Assembly (NCBI GenBank): GCA_009733775.1
Contig: WOGZ01000002.1
Location: forward strand, 310,001 to 374,000
Length of the DNA stretch: 64,000 bases
Direction: 5' to 3'
Source of the DNA: Alectoria sarmentosa
Taxonomy: Eukaryota; Ascomycota; Lecanoromycetes; Lecanorales; Parmeliaceae
Shown here: one piece after another, positions 55,170 through 64,000 of the stretch
Layout: each line of letters opens with the position of its first letter
Numbering within the stretch: position 1 is the stretch's first letter
Position numbers and translations under genes: made by a program
The notes under the pieces: model-generated
The model's input: only the letters and a program-made list of their open reading frames with translations
What the model was told of the DNA's origin: nothing
The model's database searches: none

Positions 55170-55800
55170 CTCTCGAGCACTTTCGAGACGTGATTCGATG
55201 GGCCGTCTGCATCCGGCTTTCAACGTACTGTTCCAAGATGCATGTTGATCAAGACCCGAGGCATAGAGTATCTCCTCCGGTCATGACACCTTGTTATTTT
55301 GCAGACAGCCCAATCCCAATCAGCTCTACTCCCTCTCGAAGATCCCTCTCAAAATTATGCTCTCAAGCACCTTTGAAACGCAACTAGATGGGCCGTCTGC
55401 ATCCGGCTTTCAACGTACTGTTACAAGATGCATGTTGATCAAGACCCGAGGCATAGTATCTCCTCCGGTCATGACACCTTGTTATTTTGCAGACAGCCCA
55501 ACCTCAATCAGTCGTTAACCCTCTCAAATATTTTCGTCAAACAGAATTCTCTTAAGCACTTTTGAAACGCAATCAGATGGGCATTCTGCATTCGGCTTTC
55601 GATGTATTGATGCAAGATGTTTGTTGATCCCAAGACCCGAGGCAGAGAGGAGCTCCTCCGATCGTGACATCTTGCTATTTTGTAGACAGCCCAACCTCAA
55701 TCGCCCTCCGCTGAAATTCGATATGTCGACAGAGCCTCATGCAGTGCAAGACGTCCTGCATCGGGCTTCGGAGGTAAAAGAAAAATACTGCTTTGAAGAC
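55170..55800. repeat. ~190 bp tandem repeat, three clear copies and a degenerate fourth
   Basis: GATGGGCCGTCTGCATCCGG occurs at 55197 and 55388; a diverged form, gatgggcattctgcattcgg, is at 55577 (spacing 191 and 189 bp). Each unit also holds caagacccgaggca, tcctccg(g/a)tc(a/g)tgaca and gcagacagccca-like blocks in the same order. A fourth, strongly diverged unit follows to about 55800. Frames are interrupted in the units, so a non-coding satellite-like array is favoured. Confidence 0.85.
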
Positions 55801-56263
55801 CAGTAACGCCCATCCGGTCTTGATATCTTGTTGTTTCAAAAATTTGAGATATCGCATAGTTTCGGCGGTGTTCTCCTCCAGGCAATCAATTAAAAACTTC
55901 TCGGTGGCGATGAGCCCGCATATGTTTACTAGCCAAGACTCCGGCGCCGAGTCAAGGATAAACAATCGCCAGCCTCCCCTTGAGCAATACCGAAGCAAAG
56001 CTGAAGCGGGAAGATGAAGGCGTGCTGCTCAAGAGGAAGACAATGAAATGAGGGTCCGCCGAGTCGTCGAAAGAAAAGTGTGTGTCAAGCCGCTATTGAT
56101 GATCATTGATGATCGACGAAAATTGATGCATGCCGAATGTCGAAAAGTGCTGTGTCGTTCGGATCCGAAAAGAATTTTTTCCTGTGAAAATCCAAGCGGC
56201 CTGTCAGAATCGAAGTCTCCCGACGTTCCTCCCCTATTCCGTACAAATACACGCCATTGTGCC
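55801..56263. other. gene-free spacer
   Basis: About 460 bp; minus-strand frames here are not supported. No recognised element. Confidence 0.35.
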
Positions 56264-59200
56264 TTAAGCAGCCACTGGCCCCATCGCTTCCTGACCTGCA
56301 AAGTGCTCAGCGACGCCAGGAGGCACCCCTATCGCTATTGCTCTATCCGCCAACTCTCTTTCGATATCTCCATTCTTGACCAGCCTATTGAAGAACACCT
56401 TCATTCCTTTTGCAGGATCACCCTCCGTACGTTCCAAATCTCCAGGTGTCCAGTTGTCCTCGACCTCAGTCATTATACCCCGGTCTGCCAGACTGTCGGC
56501 TCCAATTCGGTCCAACGCCGCGGAGATTATATTTTGTGGCTGTGAATAAGGGAATCCATTTGGACCGTCAACCAACTTCTGCTCCTCCGCTATCAACGCT
56601 GCTTCAAATTCTTTGTATCCGTCATCCAGAGTATAGTCGTCCCCGTGCTCCTCCCAATAACGATCCAAATCAGCTTTGACCTTTGCATTCATATTGGCAA
56701 CAGTGTCACTTGTGTCCTCGTTTTGATTCTTGGATAGAATAGCTTGTTGACCGCTTGACTGTACATCATCAGCACGAGCAGCTGCGAAAGTTTCTTGCAT
56801 AGTCTCTGCCTGCTTTCCACTCGTGTTAGGCATGGCTTGCTGCTCGTGTGATTGCTCGCTGCTAGGCTGTGTGACAGGGTGTTGAAAGCCAATTGGTGCT
56901 GTGAAATCAATAATTGGCGGCTCGAAGGTTGATGCTGCAGTAGTAGTAGGCTGTCCCAAGGCTGGTGTCTTGCTGGGGGACGGTACAATGGCAGGGTGCT
57001 TAGGATCGTACTCCTCAACGTTTTCCTCATCTCCAATATCAGAGTTTACCGTGGATGTGGACAAACGGCTTGACTCTCGAAGCGTGCTTGGCTGCTTCGG
57101 TAGGTGCTTCAAAGCCTTCCCTCTAGCCTTCTCCAAAGCACTTGATGGTGTCATTGTGGTAGCTGGTGGCAAAGCTGCATGTGCTGGATTAGGACGTGGT
57201 GGTGGCGCCATTATCTTCGAGGACGACGGGGAGCTGGCAGTTGGACGTGTTTGCGTTTGGTTAGATGAGTTGCGGAGGATACCTTTCATCTGGGGTACGT
57301 TGGATGATGATGTCTTTTGGGTTGTTTCGTTGGTTTGCTCTTGTTCATCATCTTCGTCGTCACTGTCACTACTGCCTGGAGAAGGGACTTTGAATGTGAG
57401 CGTGGGACCAGGGGGTGGTGTGCTATCAAACGCTGGGTGTCCACCAGGCTCATCAGATTCAACGAAAACATTGTCTTCTTGACGAGGTCGTAGGGCGTCA
57501 GGATGGGCAAATAAGGTTCCAGTGTAGGGCCGAGCTCTGAATTGACTGCCAACGATGGCATCATCAGGCGCGCTTGTTCGAGCTTTCTTCAGAGGACGAT
57601 CTTTGGTTGGCGTCTCTTGGGCGTCCGCCTCGTCGTCTGACGATGATTCGACTATGAAGTATTCATCAACCAAGCCAAAACCGCCATTGGCTGGAAGCGG
57701 AATAACATCAGGAGATGGCATGCGCTTTCGCTTCTGTCCAGGGGTCTGGGCAACATCTGCTAATCTTCGTTGCTCTGCCAGGTCTTTCTTGGCGATCTCC
57801 AAGGCCTTTTTCTGCTTCTCCAACGCCTCTGTCTCTCTCCTCAACTGTGCTCTCATCTTCTTGATCCGCTTCTCCTCCTCCAACTGCTGCTTAGTGAGAA
57901 GTCTTTGTTGATTTGACGTTGATTGGCGGTGACGGTGACGATGATCCGGACCAGCGACAGGATCCGCAACGTCAGGGTCAGGGTCAGGCGGGACGTGGGA
58001 GTTACCGGCATCGACTCGGGGTTCGGTCTGCGCGAGGTGCTGGATTTGTGATGGTTGGTGTTGTGGGGTAGAGATGGCACGACGAGATGAGAACGGAAGG
58101 TATCTCGTGACTGAGCGAGCAGAAGGTAAGTAGCTTGAAAGTCCCCATACCCGGGTGCGCGGAGTCTCCGGCACTTGTTCCGGCTGGACTTGGTCCTGCG
58201 ACTCTGCAAATAGTCCTCCTAGCGCAGGGCCATCTGTGTTTGGGGTTTCTTCTTCGACATATGGTGATTCGACAACGTTCGCGCTACGGCGGGCCTCCTC
58301 GAGTTGAGTTCTCTGTCTCGCTTCGATGACGTCTGCGATTCCATTAAAACCGAGAGAAAGCATGACTAGAATATTAGGAATGTACTTACTCGAACGCAGA
58401 GTCGGGTCGTCTGCGGGATTGACTGCGTTTCCATATTCATCAACTTCGATTTCCTTGGTTCTGCCTAGCAGAAGTTGACCGTCGGCAGTATAGGGGTCGG
58501 GCACAACTTTAGTACGTCTTTGAGGCCGCTCAACTGATTTGGGGGCTTCGCTTGTTTCCGTTCGTTGAGTGGTTGAAACTAATGCTTCGGCGGCATTGGC
58601 TCTGAGTTTGGAGTTCTCAGCCTTGAGTTTATCCGCTTCTTCTTTCATTTCCCGAAGCTCTCTCTTGCGGCGGGCTCTTAGAACGAAGCCATCTTTCATG
58701 GTGGAGCCGGGAGTTGGCGGTGGCTGCCGTGACTGCCATGAGGGAAGTTGCGGCCGGTTTCCGGCGTCTCGCTGGATAATTGCCCTAATGACTGGATGAT
58801 CTGTGGTGATTTTACTCAAGTCAGAACCAGGCTCTGCTAGAGCTTCAATGTGCTTGAATACAGATGCCATAATGTCAGAAGGTACTGCGAGGGCCGCGAA
58901 TTGAGGAGATAGATCTGTGTCTTTTGAACCCCGAATGAAGTCCATCGAGACATTAAGAAGACTATGCGACCATTCGGGATCGCGAGGTACACAGTGGATT
59001 TTCAGCTCAGACGGGTTTGGAGCCTGTGGGATAGGCTTAGAAGCACTTGGGGAAATTATGGGAATTATTGGCTTTGGGCTAGGAACTCTTAAAGAGTCGT
59101 CAATCGTAGGGAGGTTCATTGGCCTTGGGTCTGAATCAGGACTTTGGAGGTTGTCCCCCAGAATCTCCCTGAACAACAAGGATGTTGCCGACTCACGGCG

Positions 59201-59704
59201 TTCTTGCGGGGAAGAGGGTTCCTGCACGGGATGTGCACTCAAGTCCTGAACCTGCACGGGATGTACAGATACGCCTGTAGGAAATTGGGTCTCACCAGGG
59301 GGTTCCACGTCCATGTCCTCCCTATCCTCCATTTCTTCATCGACGAAGACTATCTGGTTTGCAGGGCTGGCTTGTACTGCAGCCTCTACGTGTGTTGAGC
59401 TATCGGAAGCTTCAGGCGCGTCCACGTCCATAGCCAAAGACCTTGGTTCATCATGGCTGGTAGTTGCTAGTGGTTGTGCATGACCTCGTCCTCCTCTCTT
59501 GGCTCTGCCGATGCGACCACCTCGGACTGACGGTCCGCCTCGGTTTGACGTAGGAGGGTCTGCAGGAGCGGCGGCGGTATGGTTACGGGCAGTTGTGCGC
59601 TTGGCGCGAGTAGAGCGAGTTGCGGTGGGCAGTGATTGCGGAGGTGATGCAGGCACCCCAGACTCTTGTTCCTGGAGGGTTATCTGCCGACGGGTTCTCG
59701 CCAT
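56264..59704 (-). CDS. large, mostly disordered fungal protein
   Basis: Exons 58390..59704 and 56264..58332 give 1,127 aa. The intron 58333..58389 is 57 bp, begins gtaagt and ends cgcag, and contains no stop, so an unspliced form would add 19 residues. The N-terminus is basic and Arg/Gly-rich (RGGRIGRAKRGGRG). A helix of ~25 charged residues at ~345-375 and a longer coiled coil at ~610-665 (EEEKRIKKMRAQLRRETEAL) are visible. Between them lies a motif, VWGLSSYLPSARSVTRYLPF. The last ~120 residues look folded (DLDRYWEEHGDDYTLDDGYK; MKVFFNRLVKNGDIERELAD). The basic stretches suggest a nuclear protein. No family is recognised. Confidence 0.7.
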   Translation of the reverse strand: MARTRRQITLQEQESGVPASPPQSLPTATRSTRAKRTTARNHTAAAPADPPTSNRGGPSVRGGRIGRAKRGGRGHAQPLATTSHDEPRSLAMDVDAPEASDSSTHVEAAVQASPANQIVFVDEEMEDREDMDVEPPGETQFPTGVSVHPVQVQDLSAHPVQEPSSPQERRESATSLLFREILGDNLQSPDSDPRPMNLPTIDDSLRVPSPKPIIPIISPSASKPIPQAPNPSELKIHCVPRDPEWSHSLLNVSMDFIRGSKDTDLSPQFAALAVPSDIMASVFKHIEALAEPGSDLSKITTDHPVIRAIIQRDAGNRPQLPSWQSRQPPPTPGSTMKDGFVLRARRKRELREMKEEADKLKAENSKLRANAAEALVSTTQRTETSEAPKSVERPQRRTKVVPDPYTADGQLLLGRTKEIEVDEYGNAVNPADDPTLRSSKYIPNILVMLSLGFNGIADVIEARQRTQLEEARRSANVVESPYVEEETPNTDGPALGGLFAESQDQVQPEQVPETPRTRVWGLSSYLPSARSVTRYLPFSSRRAISTPQHQPSQIQHLAQTEPRVDAGNSHVPPDPDPDVADPVAGPDHRHRHRQSTSNQQRLLTKQQLEEEKRIKKMRAQLRRETEALEKQKKALEIAKKDLAEQRRLADVAQTPGQKRKRMPSPDVIPLPANGGFGLVDEYFIVESSSDDEADAQETPTKDRPLKKARTSAPDDAIVGSQFRARPYTGTLFAHPDALRPRQEDNVFVESDEPGGHPAFDSTPPPGPTLTFKVPSPGSSDSDDEDDEQEQTNETTQKTSSSNVPQMKGILRNSSNQTQTRPTASSPSSSKIMAPPPRPNPAHAALPPATTMTPSSALEKARGKALKHLPKQPSTLRESSRLSTSTVNSDIGDEENVEEYDPKHPAIVPSPSKTPALGQPTTTAASTFEPPIIDFTAPIGFQHPVTQPSSEQSHEQQAMPNTSGKQAETMQETFAAARADDVQSSGQQAILSKNQNEDTSDTVANMNAKVKADLDRYWEEHGDDYTLDDGYKEFEAALIAEEQKLVDGPNGFPYSQPQNIISAALDRIGADSLADRGIMTEVEDNWTPGDLERTEGDPAKGMKVFFNRLVKNGDIERELADRAIAIGVPPGVAEHFAGQEAMGPVAA

Positions 59705-60408
59705 AGTGAGTGACGCCCTGGTTGGAGAAGCCTCCAGAGGGCGGAGTAACGCTGTGAGGCGCTCAAAGTAGAGACGAAAGCAATGAGTGAGTTGCGATGA
59801 GTTTTTCGCTGAGCACGGTGAATGGTGCGAGTGTGGAAGGAGAGTGAGGTTGGTGTTGTTGTCGTTGAGCGACTGGATTGTGGAGTCGGGTTAGAATCCC
59901 GTAGGGCTGATTGTTTCCCGCTAGCGCCACTACTAGCGCGCCTTCCGGATTAGGCTGGTTGCAGCGATCAAAAACCATTGCGCTTCACGACGGCCTCCAC
60001 ATGAGAGAAACCAATTCGAGTATGATGCGGATTCTAAGGAATGTGTTCGGGCTAAATCTCGTATTGATGCTACTAATTACTCGCAATTGAGCTCGCCCAA
60101 CAAGGGATCAAGGCTCAGACCACTCAAGACCCTGTAGTATATAAATCATAGACGTAGTAGACATGGTAGCTACAAAATCCTGTACACTGAGCACGCCCGT
60201 AAGGCGCGCGCACAGCAGCTTTCTTCGAAGACACTTTTGCAGTCCTTGTAGACACCAGTGCAAGTCCCCACGCAGTCCCTCTGTATCACGATCCAACCCG
60301 ATCTCCGGGTAGGACAATCGAAGCAATAGGTCCTGACGCTGAGATCCGCACGGCATAGGTGCGTGCTAAGCTTAGAACGTTTTCCTCTAGTCACTAAAAA
60401 CCTCTTCC
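59705..60408. other. gene-free spacer
   Basis: 704 bp with only short cysteine-containing chance frames. It holds the promoter of the minus-strand gene to its left and the 3' end region of the uS15m gene. Confidence 0.4.
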
Positions 60409-61481
60409 TCATCTCACGGCGATTTCTCCCTTCCAGCATGCAGGTGTCATGCCCAAAGTAGCAATCATCTTTTGCCATCGCTCCGAACCCCTCTCCCTTC
60501 GCTCCATGTATGCCAACAGCTTTTGCCGCCTGTGCAACAACAGCCTCAGATTCCGCTTGTTGACCTTGTCGTTACGATTCGGACCTTCATACCGATCTGC
60601 CAGTACTCGGATCTTGGCCGTCAAGATGCCGATTTGAACCTCTGAAGATCCCGTATCTGGTCCAGCTCTTGGTGTGGGTTCCTGAGGTGGAAAAAGGGGG
60701 TTGATTTTGACAACCGAAGGCCCTTTAGGCTTGAGTATCAGATCCGTGTTGTGGCGCCCGAAGGTTTCGATGATCCGTTCGATGTTCTTTTTCGTTCGGT
60801 GTTTGCTGCTAGCGTTTGTGAGACTGACGATACGTTGTACCGCTTCTGTCGCGGATGCATCTCGTTTTTCCCATCTCTCAAGGGTTTGCGCTTCTTGGTC
60901 AGGGTTGGCGATGGTAGACGAAGGTGGTGGCAGAGGTTCCGTGAGATAACGAGAAAAGTCGAGGGACCTTGCTAGCTCTTCATGCTTGATTCCATGATCC
61001 AGGTGACTCTCCTCTGAGGCATAGGCTGGCGAAGGAGGAGGCGTGTCTCCACTGGTCTTCACGGTTTCAAGAGAGACAGCACTCGGGTCTTGATTGGCCT
61101 CTTGAGGGACTTCAGTATCGAACGATTCGACAAAAGGCGTAAGGATACCACGGATTGGGTCTCCTAAGTCTTTCGCCTTTTGTTCTTTGAGAACAGCCTG
61201 ACGACTCAGGTTGGCGTCTCTGCGCGCTTCGATTTGGCGTAGTGTATATGGATCACGATTTTCTTGCTTCCTCTTTTTCAGTTGAGGAATGTTTCGGGCA
61301 AAGCTGCTGTTCGTGGAGAATTGCAGGTGTGACGATGCGAGGACAGGGGCGAGGAAGCTCGGTGGAGCATGGCACCACAGTGACTCTGCAACACTGTCAG
61401 TCTCGATAATATAGTAGACTGGTGGAATGACTTACGAACTGTAGTCTGCGGCGGAAGACGTAACGGCAAACGCGACGCCAT
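60409..61481 (-). CDS. MRPS28: mitochondrial ribosomal protein uS15m
   Basis: Component of the mitochondrial small ribosomal subunit, binding the central domain of small-subunit rRNA. Exons 61436..61481 and 60409..61385 give 340 aa; the 50 bp intron keeps phase. The N-terminus MASRLPLRLPPQTTVRQ is a typical presequence. The S15 fold lies at ~residues 240-325: GSSEVQIGILTAKIRVLADR, NKRNLRLLLHRRQKLLAYM and ERRERGSERWQ. A long mitochondria-specific N-terminal extension carries Leu/Glu-rich helices. Divergent from RPS0 with 211 bp between the starts. Confidence 0.92.
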
Positions 61482-61692
61482 TGGAGAGACTCGGGGCTGC
61501 GAAATGTTGAAGCTCGCTCAGGTTTTAAAATCCGTATCCTGTTACTGCGCTATACTAGCGTGTTAAATTGGCGTCCCGCACAAACTTCTAGCGAAATCGA
61601 TCTTCAAGGCCTCACACAATACAGCTCAACAGCGGCTCTGCACCATCTCTCCTTGATATCTTGTGCTCCCCCTCGATATCAAGACTGTCAAG
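61482..61692. promoter_or_regulatory. 211 bp bidirectional promoter, uS15m / RPS0
   Basis: Lies between the ATGs of a mitochondrial and a cytosolic small-subunit protein gene transcribed in opposite directions. CT-rich sequence just before the RPS0 ATG (61650-61670) is typical of fungal ribosomal-protein leaders. No specific factor site was identified. Confidence 0.55.
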
Positions 61693-62677
61693 ATGGCACC
61701 CAACCAGCTCCCATCAATCTTCAATGCCACCTCTCAAGACATGGAGATGCTCCTCTCAGCTCAATGTCATTTGGGTTCCAAGAATATGCAAACCCACATG
61801 GAGCCGTATTTGTGGAAGACTCGCCCCGATGGAATCAACGTGATCAACATTGGCAAGACCTGGTAATCATCAAAGAAGCAGTCAAGCCGTCCGTCTGTCG
61901 AAGCTGATTTGCCGCTACAGGGAGAAAGTCGTCCTGGCAGCTCGCATCATCGCAGCAGTCGACAACCCTGCCGACATAGCCGTCATCTCCGCTCGTCCCT
62001 ACGGACAGCGTGCTGTCCTCAAATTCGCCGCGCACACCGGCGCCGTCGCCATCGCTGGCCGCTTCACGCCCGGTAACTTCACCAACTACATCACCCGCTC
62101 GTTCAAAGAGCCTCGCCTCATCATCGTCACGGACCCTCGCACCGACGCCCAAGCTATCAAGGAGGCCTCGTACGTCAACATCCCGGTCGTCGCGCTCTGC
62201 GATACCGACTCCCCCACCGAATTCGTCGACGTCGCCATCCCTACAAACAACAAAGGCCGTCATGCGATCGGTCTGATCTGGTGGATGCTGGCTCGTGAGG
62301 TCCTCCGTCTCCGTGGTACCCTCGCGGACCGTGAGACTGAATGGGACGTCATGGTCGATCTTTATTTCTACCGCGACCCCGAAGCCGAAGAGAACAAGGA
62401 CTCTGCGGGCCAAGAGGAGGAGAAGGTTCCGGGTGTAAACGATGTCGGCCCTCAAGCCATCGACCAGGGCTTCGCGGGCAACGCTGAGTGGGAAGTGCCA
62501 GGTGGTGCTCCCGGTGGTGCGGCTGCTTTCAGCGCGGCGAGCAACACTGCTGGTGCTCAACCCAGCTCTACATGGGATGCGGAGGGTGCGGATTGGGCCG
62601 CGGGTGCTGCCCCTGTGCAGACTGGCAACGACGGATGGACTGCCGAGACTAAGAAGGAAGGTGAGGTTTCCTGGTAG
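61693..62677 (+). CDS. RPS0: 40S ribosomal protein S0 (uS2)
   Basis: Cytosolic small-subunit protein needed for 18S rRNA 3' maturation and 40S assembly. Exons 61693..61862 and 61921..62677 give 308 aa. The splice joins INIGKTW to [13 protein letters not shown]. uS2 signatures: [70 protein letters not shown] and [20 protein letters not shown]. The Gly/Ala/Trp-rich acidic tail (residues ~215-308) is typical of fungal Rps0 and longer than yeast (252 aa). Codon usage is strongly C-ending in the second exon, consistent with high expression. Confidence 0.97.
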
Positions 62678-63613
62678 AGCAGAAATGTTTAGGCTACGTG
62701 ATGGAGACACAAAAGTGACGGCACTCATGAGGGAAAGATACCTGGTAGTCTTCTGCTAGGGGAATGCCCTGTGCTATCACATGGATGGACTTGATAGTAA
62801 TCCAATCTTCATTGCAAAGCTATCGAATCAGAAAATGGATGAGAACTGCTACTTCATTCCTAGTTTCTAATCCCCATGCACACGCCCTTTCCATCCGCCT
62901 ACTGGGCCTCTGTCTTGAATGGTTCATGGCGTCCATTAATTAGGGCCTCATAACAACTTCGTCACACGATCCGCATTCCCAATACGAGCCGTGATCCAAA
63001 TTAAAAAGACAAAAGCCAGCAGTGTACCAAAACCAGCCAAGAGAAAGCCAATACTAGCTAGACTTACTGATTATGGTCATCTCCGGCGACGCAGGCCGTC
63101 GAAGGCGCGGCTAGGAATTATACGAGAGTTCGAGTTTGAGACTGTAGGGTCTGGATGGTCATGGTCATGGTCATGGAAGAAAGGACTGGGCTTTAAAAAG
63201 GGCTGGCTAGAGTAAGCAGTGTCGATGCTTTGTCTGTGTTTTGTATCGACTTATTACAAAGAACCTTTCTTTGTTCCTTGCAGCTCTCAAACCCTTGTTA
63301 GATCTAAATTGTCTTGGTCTTGTTCATAATGCCATGAAGAGACTACTTCTGTAATTAAAGGCATTCGAGGCCGAAAACGGGCCCCTATTCTTTGTCGTTT
63401 ACATGCATCAAAACGGTGCCAGGTCAAACCAATTTGAGCCCATGGCCTTTGTCGTTGATGATGCCATGTGCATACCTTTGTCCTTCCGAAACAGACGAGG
63501 TCATTCCCGAAATAGAGAAGCGTCGCAATGCTGGAAACGGCGCCCAATTCTCACGCCCTTCTCTTTTTGCATTCTCCAAATCCCATCGCGCATACACCAG
63601 CCAGTCTGCAAGC
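62678..63613. other. gene-free stretch
   Basis: 936 bp between RPS0 and the amidoligase gene. It contains a ggtcat triplicate (about 63157-63175). No gene supported. Confidence 0.45.
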
Positions 63614-64000
63614 ATGCCAAAACCACTGAACCTCACCTTCGGCGTCGAAATCGAATGCATCGTCTGCTTTGACCCCACCACGTATGAAAAGGGGCTGTCG
63701 TTCGGCGACGGCATCCTTTGGGAGCAGGAATCCCCATCACCTTTCCACCGCGAAAACAAACTCCGGATCCTCCTACGCAGACACATCGCCAGTGTTTTCG
63801 AAAGCAAGGGCTTCAGTACTTACGACCTGACGTCTCCCGGAGGCGACCAGAAATGGTCAGTCACTGGCGATGCATCCATCAGCATCAAGCGCGGTCCTCG
63901 CGATGACGAATTCCTCGAGTGCGATGTTGAAATCAAGTCTCCGGCGTTGCGCTTCTGTCCGAAGGCGCTGCACCGGGTGGAGCGTGTGGTTCGGATATTG
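63614..64000 (+). CDS. amidoligase-family enzyme, 5' part only
   Basis: Frame open from ATG 63614 to the window edge, 129 codons. The start FGVEIECIVCF matches the amidoligase (glutamine-synthetase-like, carboxylate-amine ligase) fold, in which the first strand carries an acidic metal-binding E-x-E. The next blocks, KWSVTGDASI and ECDVEIKSPAL, match the family's second strand pair and conserved E-I-K/V-S-P. Fungal members are common and mostly uncharacterised. They are expected to form amide or peptide-like bonds using ATP. The C-terminal half lies outside the window. Confidence 0.78.
   Translation, partial: MPKPLNLTFGVEIECIVCFDPTTYEKGLSFGDGILWEQESPSPFHRENKLRILLRRHIASVFESKGFSTYDLTSPGGDQKWSVTGDASISIKRGPRDDEFLECDVEIKSPALRFCPKALHRVERVVRIL

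Noticed and set aside
59890..59915. gggttagaatcccg stretch resembling a tRNA T-arm
   Set aside because: T-loop bases are wrong (no TTC) and no acceptor, D or anticodon arms can be folded around it.
61844..62728. 294-codon minus-strand frame
   Set aside because: Antisense to RPS0 exon 2, caused by strong codon bias.
1..64000. CRISPR arrays, bacterial operons, ribosome-binding sites, prophage
   Set aside because: The window is eukaryotic nuclear DNA; the repeats present are simple sequence, a MITE-like element, and tandem or direct repeats without spacer structure.

Overview
This window is from the nuclear genome of a filamentous ascomycete (Pezizomycotina). Genes carry short 49-128 bp introns with gtaagt-like donors and ctaac/ctaat-like branch sites. 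The content is eukaryotic: cytosolic ribosomal protein uS2, mitochondrial uS15, mitochondrial seryl-tRNA synthetase, Deg1, Yen1, Spb4, Arp10, Dgk1 and a UBE2O-type ligase. Typical fungal families are also present: an aromatic O-methyltransferase, a Fnx1/VBA-type MFS transporter, a DUF7708-like/NACHT/ankyrin STAND protein and an amidoligase. Dothideomycetes fits the protein style but is only an impression. Exon structures were worked out by hand from splice signals, reading phase and family conservation.

Layout. 1-7.0 kb: the 3'-truncated mitochondrial seryl-tRNA synthetase, a divergent UBE2O-like E2/E3 enzyme, and a small atypical Rho-type GTPase. 7.4-13.4 kb: a rhodopsin/SAT4-like fragment, a five-exon MFS transporter, and a four-exon O-methyltransferase. 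13.4-26.9 kb is gene-poor and decayed. It holds a 727 bp MITE-like element with TA duplications, a broken PrpD + iron-alcohol-dehydrogenase fusion gene, a GC-rich direct repeat, a broken MFS gene, an intact unknown membrane protein, and a stop-riddled unknown frame beside a strong hairpin. 27-31.6 kb: DEG1 and YEN1, convergent. 32.4-34.6 kb: a divergent pair of intron-containing secreted proteins of one family. 35.7-38.5 kb: a GNAT-like protein and a small protein kinase. 38.9-43.3 kb: the seven-exon STAND/ankyrin gene. 43.7-53.4 kb: housekeeping genes (Arp10, an unknown nuclear-type protein, Dgk1, Spb4, an unknown coiled-coil protein). 53.4-56.2 kb: gene-free, with a ~190 bp tandem repeat. 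56.3-64 kb: a large disordered protein, the divergent pair mitochondrial uS15 / cytosolic RPS0, and the 5' end of an amidoligase gene at the right edge.

Several genes belong to translation: charging of mitochondrial tRNA-Ser, pseudouridylation, 60S biogenesis, and the small subunits of both ribosomes. The accessory stretch combines transposon remnants, pseudogenes, secreted proteins and a possible innate-immunity receptor. No wholly new system is proven. The best leads are the PrpD::Fe-ADH fusion (broken here), the divergent secreted pair, the STAND receptor with freshly duplicated ankyrin repeats, and the GC-AG intron of YEN1.
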